In this document: positions 33,897 to 41,635 of the stretch, piece by piece
How positions within the stretch are numbered: the first letter of the stretch is position 1
Layout of the letters: each line of letters begins with the position of its first letter
From: Ponticaulis koreensis DSM 19734
Lineage (GTDB): Bacteria > Pseudomonadota > Alphaproteobacteria > Caulobacterales > Hyphomonadaceae
DNA: 64,000 nucleotides
Direction: 5' to 3'
Assembly: GCF_000420665.1 (NCBI RefSeq)
Contig: NZ_ATVJ01000003.1
Coordinates: 186,001-250,000 of the forward strand
Notes under the pieces: generated by a model
Told to the model about the DNA's origin: nothing
Database searches by the model: none
The model's input: only the letters and a program-made list of their open reading frames with translations
Made by a program: the position numbers and the translations under genes

Positions 33897-35087
33897 TTAA
33901 AGCCCCAGAACAGCCTTTGCGATGATGTTACGCTGAATTTCGTTAGAACCGCCGTAGATGGAGGTCTTACGCATGTTCAGGTATTCCGGCAGCGCGTGGT
34001 GCGCGTAATCCGGCCCGATTGGGAAACGGTTGCCACCTTCTTCCGGGAAACCACGGAAGTATGGAGCCGCATAATTGCCGACAGCTTCGATTGTGAGCTC
34101 TGTCAGACGCTGCTGAACCTCGGTGCCTTTAATCTTCAGGAGGGAAGATTCAGGTCCTGGTGGTTTACCAGCTGCGACAGCTGCAAGACCGCGAAGTTCT
34201 GTGAACTCGAGTGCGGTGAGGTCGATTTCCAGCTTCGAGATTTTTTCTGCGAAGTCAGGATTTTCGATCAGTGGCTTGCCGTTGTCGTATTCTGTAGACG
34301 CGATTTCGCGGAGACGCTCAATGCCACGCTTGGAGCGAGCAACGCCTGCGATACCTGTACGCTCGTGAGCGAGCAGGAACTTCGCGTAAGTCCAGCCTTT
34401 GTTTTCTTCGCCAACGAGGTTGTCGACAGGAACGCGAACGTCTGTGAGCCAGACTTCGTTCACTTCGTGGCCGCCATCCGTCATGATGATCGGGCGAACT
34501 TCAACGCCCGGAGTGTCCATCTTGACGAGGATGAAGGAAATACCTTCCTGCTTCTTCACGTCTGGGTTTGTGCGGCAAAGGAAGAAGCCCCAGTCAGCGT
34601 GCTGACCAAGTGTCGTCCAAGTTTTCTGGCCGTTAATGACCCACTCGTCGCCGTCGCGGACAGCTGTTGTTTTCAGACCAGCAAGGTCGGAACCAGCGCC
34701 CGGCTCGGAGAAGCCCTGACACCACCATGTTGTGCCGTCGACGATTCCTGGAAGGAAACGGTCTTTATGTTCCTGGCTGCCGAATGTGTAGATAACCGGA
34801 CCTACCATTGAGACTGCGAATGGCAGCGGCATGATTGTGTCCGCGCGCGCATTCTCTTCTGACCAGATGTATTTCTGTGTCGGTGTCCAGCCAGTACCGC
34901 CGTACTGAGTCGGCCAGGATGGTACAGACCAGCCTTTTTTGCCGAGAATCTGGTGCCACGACAGGAACTGCTCTTTCGTCAGTTCTTCGCGGTGCTTACC
35001 CTTAATGTCCTCAGGGTAGTTCTCTTCGATAAAGGCTCTTACCTCTTCGCGAAAGGCAATGTCCTCAGGTGAAAAATCGAGGTTCAT
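33897..35087 (-). CDS. Acyl-CoA dehydrogenase, large-subunit type
   Basis: A 396-residue flavoenzyme starting at MNLDFSPEDIAFREEV; GGGAGA lies 8 bases upstream, whereas a GTG five codons before it would place the ribosome binding site inside the gene. Landmarks: FSEPGAGSDLAGLKTTAVRDG, WVINGQKTWTT, HERTGIAGVARSKRGIERL, and a C-terminal YGGSNEIQRNIIAKAVLGL. The SNE motif position suggests this subunit supplies the FAD-binding or catalytic half of a heteromeric enzyme with the neighbouring dehydrogenase. It comes first in the operon. Confidence 0.92.
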   Translation of the reverse strand: MNLDFSPEDIAFREEVRAFIEENYPEDIKGKHREELTKEQFLSWHQILGKKGWSVPSWPTQYGGTGWTPTQKYIWSEENARADTIMPLPFAVSMVGPVIYTFGSQEHKDRFLPGIVDGTTWWCQGFSEPGAGSDLAGLKTTAVRDGDEWVINGQKTWTTLGQHADWGFFLCRTNPDVKKQEGISFILVKMDTPGVEVRPIIMTDGGHEVNEVWLTDVRVPVDNLVGEENKGWTYAKFLLAHERTGIAGVARSKRGIERLREIASTEYDNGKPLIENPDFAEKISKLEIDLTALEFTELRGLAAVAAGKPPGPESSLLKIKGTEVQQRLTELTIEAVGNYAAPYFRGFPEEGGNRFPIGPDYAHHALPEYLNMRKTSIYGGSNEIQRNIIAKAVLGL

Positions 35088-35215
35088 ATGTGTTTCTCCC
35101 ATGACGTCTCAGTGCGTCATAATATGTCGAAGTCTTATGCCTTCAAGATGCCGCAGGGGGAAGGCCTTAATTCGAGGGAGATTAGGACAAATCGTCTGAT
35201 TATGCCCGTAGGTTA

Positions 35216-36199
35216 TCAGCTTTCTGTTTCACCGGAATTCGCAACGATGCTAGCGGCCTGTAATAACGGCATTGCTAGCATTCCGCCCATGCCTTCACCC
35301 GCCTGCATTTTCAAATCGAGCAGGGGTTCCATTTCCAGACGGTCGAGAATTGCCTGGTGAGCGGGACGATTTGTCGCCTGTCCGGCAATCACATGTGTGA
35401 TTGCGCGCGGCTCGATGGCGTGAACAACGCCCGCGGCTACTGCTGTCGCAAAGCCATCCAGAATCACAGGAATACCCTGATGGCGAGCTGCGATAATCGC
35501 GCCGACACAGGCCGCCAGTTCGCGGCCGCCAAGGTGCTGGAGAATTTCGAGCGGTGAGTTCAGATGATGACGGTGAGCCTGCAGCGCTTTCTGGATGACA
35601 TCCGCGCGCGCAACATTCACTTCCTCCGGAACGCCCTGACCGGCACGGACCCAGTACTGCGGCTCGCCGCCATAAAGTCCGTTCGCGACTGCTGCCGCAG
35701 CGGTGCCGCCCCCAACGCCCAGCACGCCAATAGCTAGAACGTCCGGGGTTTCAGCAATTGCTTCCATGCCAAAGGCGATGGTGGACGCGCATTCCTGCGC
35801 AGACATGGCAGGCGCTTCAGCGATGTCTTTCGTCGGCAATTCCAGCGCGAGTTCGAACACGCGCAGCGCAGAATTCGACATGGCCGCCAGACCGTTCGCT
35901 GCCAGCTTACCTTCCTGAAGTGCTTTGACGCGGGCTTCGGTCGCGCCTGAATCGGAGACAGATACACCATGCTTTGCGAGGCCGTGTGTACCCGCGAACA
36001 GCGCAATGGTGGATTTCTCAAGCTTTGGCTTTTCGCGGCGCTGGCATGCTGCCATCCACTCACCAAGGCGTTCGATGCGGCCATATTTGGAGCGGCGAAC
36101 GCTGCCATCTGAGTTATAGTCCTTCGGCAGGTCTACGACAGGATGGTTCAGAACAAGGTCGCGAACGTCTTCGAGTGGTGTAGGAATATCGCCGGTCAT
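35216..36199 (-). CDS. cobT: Nicotinate-nucleotide:dimethylbenzimidazole phosphoribosyltransferase
   Basis: A 327-residue enzyme that makes alpha-ribazole phosphate for the lower loop of cobalamin. FAGTHGLAKHGVS (dimethylbenzimidazole-binding Gly region), GVLGVGGGTAAAA, and LDGFATAVAAGVV are family signatures; the C-terminal GEGMGGMLAMPLLQAA is well conserved. The chosen start is the ATG of MTGDIPTPLE; upstream sequence to 36262 is open but lacks conservation. It stands alone: cobS or other cob genes are not beside it, and I found no cobalamin-riboswitch B12 box in the 157 bases before it. Confidence 0.93.
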   Translation of the reverse strand: MTGDIPTPLEDVRDLVLNHPVVDLPKDYNSDGSVRRSKYGRIERLGEWMAACQRREKPKLEKSTIALFAGTHGLAKHGVSVSDSGATEARVKALQEGKLAANGLAAMSNSALRVFELALELPTKDIAEAPAMSAQECASTIAFGMEAIAETPDVLAIGVLGVGGGTAAAAVANGLYGGEPQYWVRAGQGVPEEVNVARADVIQKALQAHRHHLNSPLEILQHLGGRELAACVGAIIAARHQGIPVILDGFATAVAAGVVHAIEPRAITHVIAGQATNRPAHQAILDRLEMEPLLDLKMQAGEGMGGMLAMPLLQAASIVANSGETES

Positions 36200-36355
36200 T
36201 GATACACTTCTGGTCTGTTTGGTGCCGTTATGGATGATATGACTGCGAATGCAACGGTGCATCGTCTGGTCCGGCCTTAAATATAGTCTGTGACATTCCT
36301 GTTACGAGCTGAAACATACTTGCGGGAAAACGCGCCATAGGCGAAAACTGCTCGC

Positions 36356-36553
36356 ATGAGTGTCACCCCAGTAAAATCTCCGTGCATCAAAGTTTGCGTC
36401 ATTGATGGTCCGACCGGTTGGTGTCTTGGCTGCGCCCGGACTCTGAAAGAGATAAGTCAATGGACGAAATATACCGATCAGCAACGAGATGCCGTTATAC
36501 ACGAGTCTGAAGCGCGTCTGGAAACACTGCGCGAAATGGGCAAACTTGGGTAA
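36356..36553 (+). CDS. DUF1289 domain protein
   Basis: A 65-residue protein. [26 protein letters not shown] carries four Cys in a CxxxC and CxxC arrangement typical of DUF1289, which probably binds iron-sulfur or zinc. Function unknown; such genes commonly sit beside TIGR02281 proteases in alphaproteobacteria, as here. It is followed 15 bases later by the aspartic protease gene and is likely co-transcribed. Confidence 0.9.
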   Translation: MSVTPVKSPCIKVCVIDGPTGWCLGCARTLKEISQWTKYTDQQRDAVIHESEARLETLREMGKLG

Positions 36554-36568
36554 GGACCCTCAAAACTC

Positions 36569-37090
36569 ATGATGAAAGTTGCGATCCCCGTTTTCGTTCT
36601 GGTCTGCGTCAGTGTTGCGGTCGCAATCCGCGCTAACAACCAGATCGAAGCCAGCGAAACTGCAGCTGCAGAGCTCGCCGAAGAAGAGCGCCGTGCGTCC
36701 TTCCGCCCGGAAGCGCCTGGCCCGAATGCCGCAGTGCTGCGCAAGGGCGATGACAATCACTTCTGGGCCGATACGAATATCAACGGCACGCGCGTCCGGT
36801 TCATGGTCGATACCGGTGCGAGCATGGTCGCGTTGACGCGAGATGATGCGCGTCGCATCGGTGTGGATCTGGACGAGCTGGATTATCAGTATGAAGTCCG
36901 CACGGCTGGCGGTGGAACGCGAGGCGCATTCGTGCTGCTTGACGAAATCCGGGTCGGCAATGTTGAGGTTGAGGATGTGGAAGCGCTGGTGCTGGAATCC
37001 GATCTTCAACAGTCACTTCTGGGTATGAGCTTTATGGGCAAGCTTCACAGCTATGAAGTGCGCTCCAGCTCAATGATTATCCGCGAATAG
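36569..37090 (+). CDS. TIGR02281-family retropepsin-like aspartic protease
   Basis: A 173-residue membrane-anchored protease. An N-terminal signal anchor (MMKVAIPVFVLVCVSVAVAI) leads into a linker and the domain with RFMVDTGASMVALT (catalytic DTGA) and SLLGMSFMGKL. Such proteases are single-lobed and act as homodimers in the periplasm; substrates are not well known. The second ATG (MKVAIP) is an equivalent start. It lies in a pair with DUF1289 and ends 7 bases before the convergent TSUP gene. Confidence 0.9.
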   Translation: MMKVAIPVFVLVCVSVAVAIRANNQIEASETAAAELAEEERRASFRPEAPGPNAAVLRKGDDNHFWADTNINGTRVRFMVDTGASMVALTRDDARRIGVDLDELDYQYEVRTAGGGTRGAFVLLDEIRVGNVEVEDVEALVLESDLQQSLLGMSFMGKLHSYEVRSSSMIIRE

Positions 37091-37097
37091 TTTTCCG

Positions 37098-37922
37098 CTA
37101 GAAGCCGAACGCGATCCGCACCATATTCAGCGCAACGAGGATCATGACACATCCAAAGACGCGGCGGAGTGTCTTCGCGTTGAGTTTGTGCGCGAGCATA
37201 GCACCTACTGGGGCAAGGCTGGTAGTCATCAGCGCGATCACCAGAATAGCTGGTATATTCAGATAACCGATTGAGAAGGGTGGTCGACCGTCTATGCCGA
37301 AACCGGTGAACCCGTAGCCAATGGCGGCTGGTAGGCCGATCGCGGCACCGAAGGCCGCCGCTGTTCCGACAGCACGGTGAACAGAATGCCCGCACAGCGT
37401 CATCAGAGTGACGCCAAATACACCGCCGCCAATCCCCATAATGCCCGAAAGAGCACCGAGGCTGCTGGCGATTGAAAAGCGGCCAATTCCCGTTGGCAGG
37501 CTGTCTCTCAGCTTCCAGTCTGGACGACCCAGAATAAACTGCAGCGAGACCAGAAGCAGGATCGCGCCGAAAATGCCTCGCAGGGCGGCGCCCGGCAGAT
37601 AACCCGCAATGGCTGCACCGGCGACCGCCCCAACCATGATCCACGGCACCCAGCCTTTCACCACATCCATATCGACCGCGCCGCGTTTGTGGTGAGACAT
37701 GGCCGAGCGGATGGAGGTCGCAACAATAGTCGCAAGCGAACAGCCGATTGCGGCGTGCATGGCGACGCTCTCATAGCCGAGCTGGGTGAAGACGAAGGCG
37801 AGCGTCGGGACGATCACAACGCCGCCACCAATTCCGAACAGACCGGCAATCAGGCCAGCAAACGCACCGGCCGCGACAAGGGCTGCCAGCATTGGCAGAT
37901 AAGGAGTAAGCGCTTCAATCAT
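37098..37922 (-). CDS. TauE/SafE (TSUP) family transporter
   Basis: A 274-residue membrane protein with about eight helices in two repeats. AGLIAGLFGIGGGVVIVP and GALSGIMGIGGGVFGVTLM are the paired TauE/SafE signatures. The family exports sulfite, sulfonates or sulfoacetate, or takes up sulfur compounds; the substrate here is unknown. It is convergent with the aspartic protease and in the same direction as dusA, which lies 77 bases upstream. Confidence 0.92.
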   Translation of the reverse strand: MIEALTPYLPMLAALVAAGAFAGLIAGLFGIGGGVVIVPTLAFVFTQLGYESVAMHAAIGCSLATIVATSIRSAMSHHKRGAVDMDVVKGWVPWIMVGAVAGAAIAGYLPGAALRGIFGAILLLVSLQFILGRPDWKLRDSLPTGIGRFSIASSLGALSGIMGIGGGVFGVTLMTLCGHSVHRAVGTAAAFGAAIGLPAAIGYGFTGFGIDGRPPFSIGYLNIPAILVIALMTTSLAPVGAMLAHKLNAKTLRRVFGCVMILVALNMVRIAFGF

Positions 37923-37998
37923 GCGCTCTATTTGCAGCGCGCGCAGGCTTAGGCAAGCTTAGAGTTGATCAAGCTACGGGGAGGTCGTCTTGTGTGGA

Positions 37999-39018
37999 TC
38001 AGGCCGAGCGTGCCTCTTGCGCGGCTTCTGCGCGGGCCATTTGCTCTTCCACGATAGCGAGGGCTTCATCGAAGACCTGTATGTCTGCTTCGCGTCGCGG
38101 AGCATTCTCTGAGAGGTGACGACGCCAGAGGCGAGCGCCTGGCCGGCCATTGAATGCACCGAGGATGTGACGCGTGATCGCGTGCAGCGGTGTTTTCTTC
38201 GCAAGCTCGGAGGCGATATAAGCACGATAGGCTTTCAACGCGTCCAGCATGTCGTCATGTCGGGTCGGTGCGCCATAGATTGTATTGTCCACCTGCAAAA
38301 GAATGGTCGGGTCGTGATAGGCGGCGCGACCAAGCATTACCCCGTCAAGATGATCGAGGTGGGGCAGGCTTTGTTCCACAGTCTCCAGACCGCCATTCAG
38401 AGTAATCAGCAGATCGGGATAAGCCGTCTTCAGCTCATGGACAAGGTCGTAATCCAGCGGCGGAATTTCGCGGTTCTCTTTAGGAGAGAGGCCTTTCAAC
38501 CAGGCTTTGCGAGCATGAACATGAAACACAGTGCAGGGTGAGTTTTTCGATACGGTTTCTACAAAACCGAACAGGCGTTCGCGCGGTTCGTCCTCATCGA
38601 CGCCAATCCGGTGTTTGACTGTCACAGGGATTTTGACGGCGTCCTGCATGGCAGCCAGACAGTCAGCGACCAGCTGAGGCTCACGCATCAGGCAGGCACC
38701 AAAGGCTCCCGACTGGACCCGATCAGATGGGCAGCCGCAGTTCAGATTGACTTCGTCATAGCCGAAATCTTCCGCAATTTTTGAAGCTTCAGCGAGCTTG
38801 GCCGGTTCGTTGCCGCCAAGCTGAAGCGCCAGCGGATGTTCAGCGTCTGAATAGCCGATCAGTCGCTCGCGCTCGCCATGAATAACGGCATCAGCGGTGA
38901 CCATTTCGGAATATAGCAGGGCGCAGGCGGACAATTCGCGGTGGAAGGCGCGGCAATGCCGGTCTGTCCAGTCCATCATCGGGGCAACCGAGAAACGATA
39001 GGTGTCGCGTGTCAGCAT
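37999..39018 (-). CDS. dusA: tRNA-dihydrouridine(20/20a) synthase DusA
   Basis: A 339-residue FMN enzyme reducing uridine 20/20a in the tRNA D-loop. MDWTDRHCRAFHRE at the start, QLGGNEPAKLAEASKI, LNCGCPSDRVQSGAFGACLM with the catalytic Cys, KHRIGVDE, and NGGLETVEQS (phosphate loop) match DusA, whose N-terminal and C-terminal helical parts distinguish it from DusB. A C-terminal helical domain of about 90 residues binds tRNA. Expected cytosolic housekeeping gene. Confidence 0.95.
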   Translation of the reverse strand: MLTRDTYRFSVAPMMDWTDRHCRAFHRELSACALLYSEMVTADAVIHGERERLIGYSDAEHPLALQLGGNEPAKLAEASKIAEDFGYDEVNLNCGCPSDRVQSGAFGACLMREPQLVADCLAAMQDAVKIPVTVKHRIGVDEDEPRERLFGFVETVSKNSPCTVFHVHARKAWLKGLSPKENREIPPLDYDLVHELKTAYPDLLITLNGGLETVEQSLPHLDHLDGVMLGRAAYHDPTILLQVDNTIYGAPTRHDDMLDALKAYRAYIASELAKKTPLHAITRHILGAFNGRPGARLWRRHLSENAPRREADIQVFDEALAIVEEQMARAEAAQEARSA

Positions 39019-39088
39019 GTTTTTAAGAAGGTCCGGTCGGTCAGGCGCAAAGTTTTTCGACGCCTATAGCTGAACCGGTCCTACAACG

Positions 39089-39112
39089 CAAAAAGCGCGC
39101 CGGAGCGCGCTT
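39089..39112 (-). terminator. Terminator after the YqaE/Pmp3 gene
   Basis: AAGCGCGC, loop TCCG and GCGCGCTT with a T run on the minus strand form a strong hairpin, 19 bases after the gene's stop. Confidence 0.9.
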
Positions 39113-39130
39113 GTTGGATCGGTCTGGTGT

Positions 39131-39319
39131 TTATCGCCGGGCGATGACCCAGACGGCATGAATGATGCCAGGAATGTAACCAAGAATGGTGAGGATAAGG
39201 TTCAGAACAAATGCGCCACCAATACCGCGGGCGAGTGCAACGCCGACAGGCGGAAGCAGGATGGCGATGATGATCAAAAGAAGGTCTGAACTCGAATTTG
39301 AAGATTGAATGTCTGACAT
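39131..39319 (-). CDS. YqaE/Pmp3 family small membrane protein
   Basis: A 62-residue protein with a polar start and two hydrophobic helices; LLPPVGVALARGIGGAFVLN and LGYIPGIIHAVWVI are the Pmp3 signatures. Family members respond to osmotic and membrane stress and hyperpolarisation in plants and yeast; function in bacteria is little known. It lies downstream of the DUF1328 gene on the same strand, separated by a terminator, so it could be reached by read-through. Confidence 0.92.
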   Translation of the reverse strand: MSDIQSSNSSSDLLLIIIAILLPPVGVALARGIGGAFVLNLILTILGYIPGIIHAVWVIARR

Positions 39320-39340
39320 GATGTGTTCCCTTTGCTTTGT

Positions 39341-39364
39341 AAAAGAGGCTCCGAAAGGAGCCTC
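39341..39364 (-). terminator. Terminator after the DUF1328 gene
   Basis: GAGGCTCC, loop TTTC and GGAGCCTC, followed by TTTT on the minus strand. It separates the DUF1328 gene from the Pmp3-like gene. Confidence 0.92.
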
Positions 39365-39391
39365 AATTAAAGTGCGTCTGGTTTGCGAACT

Positions 39392-39565
39392 CTACAGTAC
39401 GCTTCGACCCCGGACCGCGCGGGCAACAAATGTAATCACGAGAAGCGCGAGGAATACGAAGAAGAGTAGTTGTGCGATACCTGCGGAAGCACCCGCAATA
39501 CCACCAAAACCGAATGCAGCGGCGATGATCGCCAGAATGAAAAATCCAAGTGCCCAACCGAGCAT
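39392..39565 (-). CDS. DUF1328 small membrane protein, 57 residues
   Basis: The sequence begins [20 protein letters not shown], continues with [20 protein letters not shown] and ends in a short basic tail ([11 protein letters not shown]), matching DUF1328 two-helix membrane proteins. GGAG lies 8 bases before the ATG. A near-consensus EcfG promoter (GGAAC, 16 bases, GGTT) lies 51 bases upstream, so it is probably induced by the general stress response, divergently from the lipid-kinase-like gene. Confidence 0.85.
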   Translation of the reverse strand: MLGWALGFFILAIIAAAFGFGGIAGASAGIAQLLFFVFLALLVITFVARAVRGRSVL

Positions 39566-39615
39566 GATGTGTCTCCTATGTGTTGCGACGCGGTGACTGC
39601 GCCTATGCCAAAAAC

Positions 39616-39640
39616 AACCGCCGGAAAGGGCATCGGTTCC
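39616..39640 (-). promoter_or_regulatory. EcfG-type promoter for the DUF1328 gene (one mismatch)
   Basis: On the minus strand GGAAC, 16 bases and GGTT; the consensus in this group is GGAAC, 16-17 bases, CGTT. It is back to back with an exact EcfG promoter on the plus strand, 13 bases away. Confidence 0.7.
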
Positions 39641-39653
39641 GATTTTTATTATT

Positions 39654-39678
39654 GGAACTTTCCTGAATCTGCGGCGTT
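39654..39678 (+). promoter_or_regulatory. EcfG promoter for the lipid-kinase-like gene, exact
   Basis: GGAAC at 39654-39658, 16 bases, CGTT at 39675-39678, an exact match to the EcfG consensus. It precedes the start codon of the downstream gene by about 62 bases. Confidence 0.85.
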
Positions 39679-39740
39679 ATTGCGGGCGTACACGTCTGTT
39701 TTGAAGGGAGAATTGTCCGGTCATTCGGAATCTCACATCC

Positions 39741-40577
39741 ATGAAGTTCTCGGTCATTGTAAATACGCGCTCAGGTTCGGTTCCAGATAATGGAGATGTT
39801 CTGATCTCCGAGGAACTCACCGGTCTAGGGCATGAGTTCGATATTTATTCCGTTGAGGGCGCTGACCTTGAGGATGTATGGAAGCAGCAGGATTTGACCG
39901 GATGCGATGGCATCATCGTATGGGGCGGAGATGGAACGATTTCATTCGTCCTCTCGCATGCGTGCCGGGCAGACATTCCTGTATTGCCGCTGCCAGGCGG
40001 AACCATGAACCTTCTGCCGAAACATATTCATGGCAATGACTGCGAATGGCGTGACTGCCTGAGTAGTGCTCTTGAGAACAGGCAGACCAAGCCTCTTGCC
40101 GGCATGCAGATCGGGGATCAGATGTGTTATGTGGGCGTGCTTATTGGCCGGCTGACGCGCCTTGCCCATTCCCGCGAACATTTGCGTACCGGAGCAGTGG
40201 GATCCGCCGTTGAAACACTCGTCGGGAATGATGTGCTCAACCTTAAAACCCGCCTCGAAGTGCACGGTGAAGATGAAAACTGGGATGCGACAGCTCTTGG
40301 AATATTTGTTCCGGAAGATGACACGCCCGGTCTCGATATAGCGAGCATTGATCCTGACAATCTCGCTCAACTCGTTGAGATGAGTGTCGAAAGCCTGATC
40401 GGAAACTGGAAGACGGCAAATGGTGTCGAGCATCGCACTGTCCGTGAAATCGACATTGCGACGAAAGACGATAAGCCGGTTTCAGTGACACTGGACGGCG
40501 AGCCGCGCGAACTGAAATCGCCCTTTTCTATCGCATTTTGTCCGGAGGCTGCGACGGTCTGGAGCGCTCGAAGCTAA
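39741..40577 (+). CDS. Diacylglycerol-kinase catalytic-domain protein
   Basis: A 278-residue protein of the lipid kinase/NAD kinase superfamily. IVWGGDGTISFVL is the nucleotide-binding GGDGT motif, and LPLPGGTMNLLPKHI is the following conserved PGGTxN segment. The N-terminal MKFSVIVNTRSGSVP is typical of DAGK-like enzymes. It probably phosphorylates a membrane lipid such as diacylglycerol or a sphingoid base, but this is not shown. An exact EcfG promoter stands upstream. The last base of its TAA is the first base of the phosphoesterase start (TAATG), so translational coupling is expected. Confidence 0.85.
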   Translation: MKFSVIVNTRSGSVPDNGDVLISEELTGLGHEFDIYSVEGADLEDVWKQQDLTGCDGIIVWGGDGTISFVLSHACRADIPVLPLPGGTMNLLPKHIHGNDCEWRDCLSSALENRQTKPLAGMQIGDQMCYVGVLIGRLTRLAHSREHLRTGAVGSAVETLVGNDVLNLKTRLEVHGEDENWDATALGIFVPEDDTPGLDIASIDPDNLAQLVEMSVESLIGNWKTANGVEHRTVREIDIATKDDKPVSVTLDGEPRELKSPFSIAFCPEAATVWSARS

Positions 40578-41335
40578 TGATGAAGCTGATACAGGTCGCT
40601 GACCTTCACTTCGGCAGGGAGTGCAAGCCAGCTATCACAGCGGCCATTTCTGCAATCAATTCACTTCAGGCGGATGCTCTGATCGTCGCGGGTGACCTGA
40701 CCCAGCGCGGCAAGACGAGCGAGTTCGAGGCTGCACGAGAGTGGTTGTCTCAAATACCGCTGCCGCAAATTGTAGTGCCCGGTAATCATGACACCCCCAT
40801 GCTGAATTTGTATGCGCGGGCGCATGAGCCCTTCAAACGGTTCTGCGAATTGTTTGGCGAGGATATGCAGACGCTCAAATTCCCCGACTTAAAAATCGTC
40901 GGGCTGAACACTGCGCGTGGTTGGCAGGTGCGCAGGAACTGGGCTGAAGGCTCGGTCAATCTTGATGATCTTCAGGATGCGCTCGGTGACACGCCTGAAC
41001 TGAAAGCGCTCGTCTGCCATCACCCGTTTCGTCCGGTTCCAGGGGCGCCGCTCACGACACGAACAAAGCGAGGCGCGCGGGCGAGTCAGGCGATCGCGAA
41101 AAGTAACGTACGCATGTTGTTCACCGGGCATGTTCACCAGCCGGCGATCCAGAACTGGCGCGAGGAAGGTGGGCAATACCTTGCGATTGGCGCCGGCACA
41201 CTTTCCGACAGGCTTCGTGAATGGCCCCCGAGCTTCAATGAGATCCAGCTGAATAATGGGCAGGTACAGGTGATTGCGCATGCCTACGAGGGCACGAGAT
41301 TCGTACCGCGTAAATTAGGAACATTTACACTCTGA
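40577..41335 (+). CDS. Calcineurin-like metallophosphoesterase
   Basis: A 252-residue protein with the metallophosphoesterase blocks in order: LIQVADLHFG (D-x-H), LIVAGDLTQRG (GD), VVPGNHDTP (GNHD), CHHPFRP and FTGHVHQPA (GHxH). Such enzymes can hydrolyse phosphodiesters, UDP-diacylglucosamine or cyclic nucleotides; the exact substrate is not clear. The start is the first ATG of MMKLIQ, overlapping the stop of the lipid-kinase-like gene, so both are driven by the same EcfG promoter. A kinase and a phosphoesterase together suggest turnover of a phosphorylated lipid. Confidence 0.88.
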   Translation: MMKLIQVADLHFGRECKPAITAAISAINSLQADALIVAGDLTQRGKTSEFEAAREWLSQIPLPQIVVPGNHDTPMLNLYARAHEPFKRFCELFGEDMQTLKFPDLKIVGLNTARGWQVRRNWAEGSVNLDDLQDALGDTPELKALVCHHPFRPVPGAPLTTRTKRGARASQAIAKSNVRMLFTGHVHQPAIQNWREEGGQYLAIGAGTLSDRLREWPPSFNEIQLNNGQVQVIAHAYEGTRFVPRKLGTFTL

Positions 41336-41340
41336 AGCAG

Positions 41341-41365
41341 GGAACCAATGAGCCCCCTCCACGTT
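41341..41365 (+). promoter_or_regulatory. EcfG promoter for a small lipoprotein gene, exact
   Basis: GGAAC, 16 bases, CGTT at 41362-41365. It starts 6 bases after the phosphoesterase stop and lies 31 bases before the ATG of the lipoprotein. Confidence 0.85.
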
Positions 41366-41395
41366 GATCAGATGTAACTTAAGAGGAGACATATC

Positions 41396-41545
41396 ATGCT
41401 TTTACGCCCACTTCTGGTCGCTGGTCTTGCGCTTACAACAATTGCCGCATGCGACTCAAATGACGGTCCGCTCGAAGAAGCAGGTGAAAACCTTGATAAC
41501 GCAGTTGAAGAGACAACTGACGAGATGGAAGAAGCAACAGACTAA
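41396..41545 (+). CDS. Small acidic lipoprotein, 49 residues (entericidin-like)
   Basis: MLLRPLLVAGLALTTIAAC is a lipoprotein signal with lipobox IAAC. The mature part is an acidic helical tail (SNDGPLEEAGENLDN, then alternating Glu/Thr), resembling small entericidin-like lipoproteins and short LEA-type helices. AGAGGAGA lies 6 bases before the ATG, and an exact EcfG promoter lies upstream. It is too short for automatic gene callers, but its signal peptide, ribosome binding site, promoter and terminator together make it a convincing gene. Confidence 0.8.
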   Translation: MLLRPLLVAGLALTTIAACDSNDGPLEEAGENLDNAVEETTDEMEEATD

Positions 41546-41575
41546 GCTTTGTCCATCGCTTCAAACGCAAAAGAT

Positions 41576-41607
41576 AACCCCGACGGCGGCATGCCCTCGG
41601 GGTTTTT
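41576..41607 (+). terminator. Terminator after the small lipoprotein gene
   Basis: AACCCCGA and TCGGGGTT pair around a GC-rich loop and are followed by TTTTT. It separates the lipoprotein gene from the convergent sensor kinase gene. Confidence 0.9.
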
Positions 41608-41635
41608 CTTTGGTCCGGTATCGTTCGTTTGAAAC

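Noticed and set aside
36200-36355. Cobalamin riboswitch before cobT
   Set aside because: No B12-box (GCCACTG-like) or supporting stem was found on the minus strand in this region.
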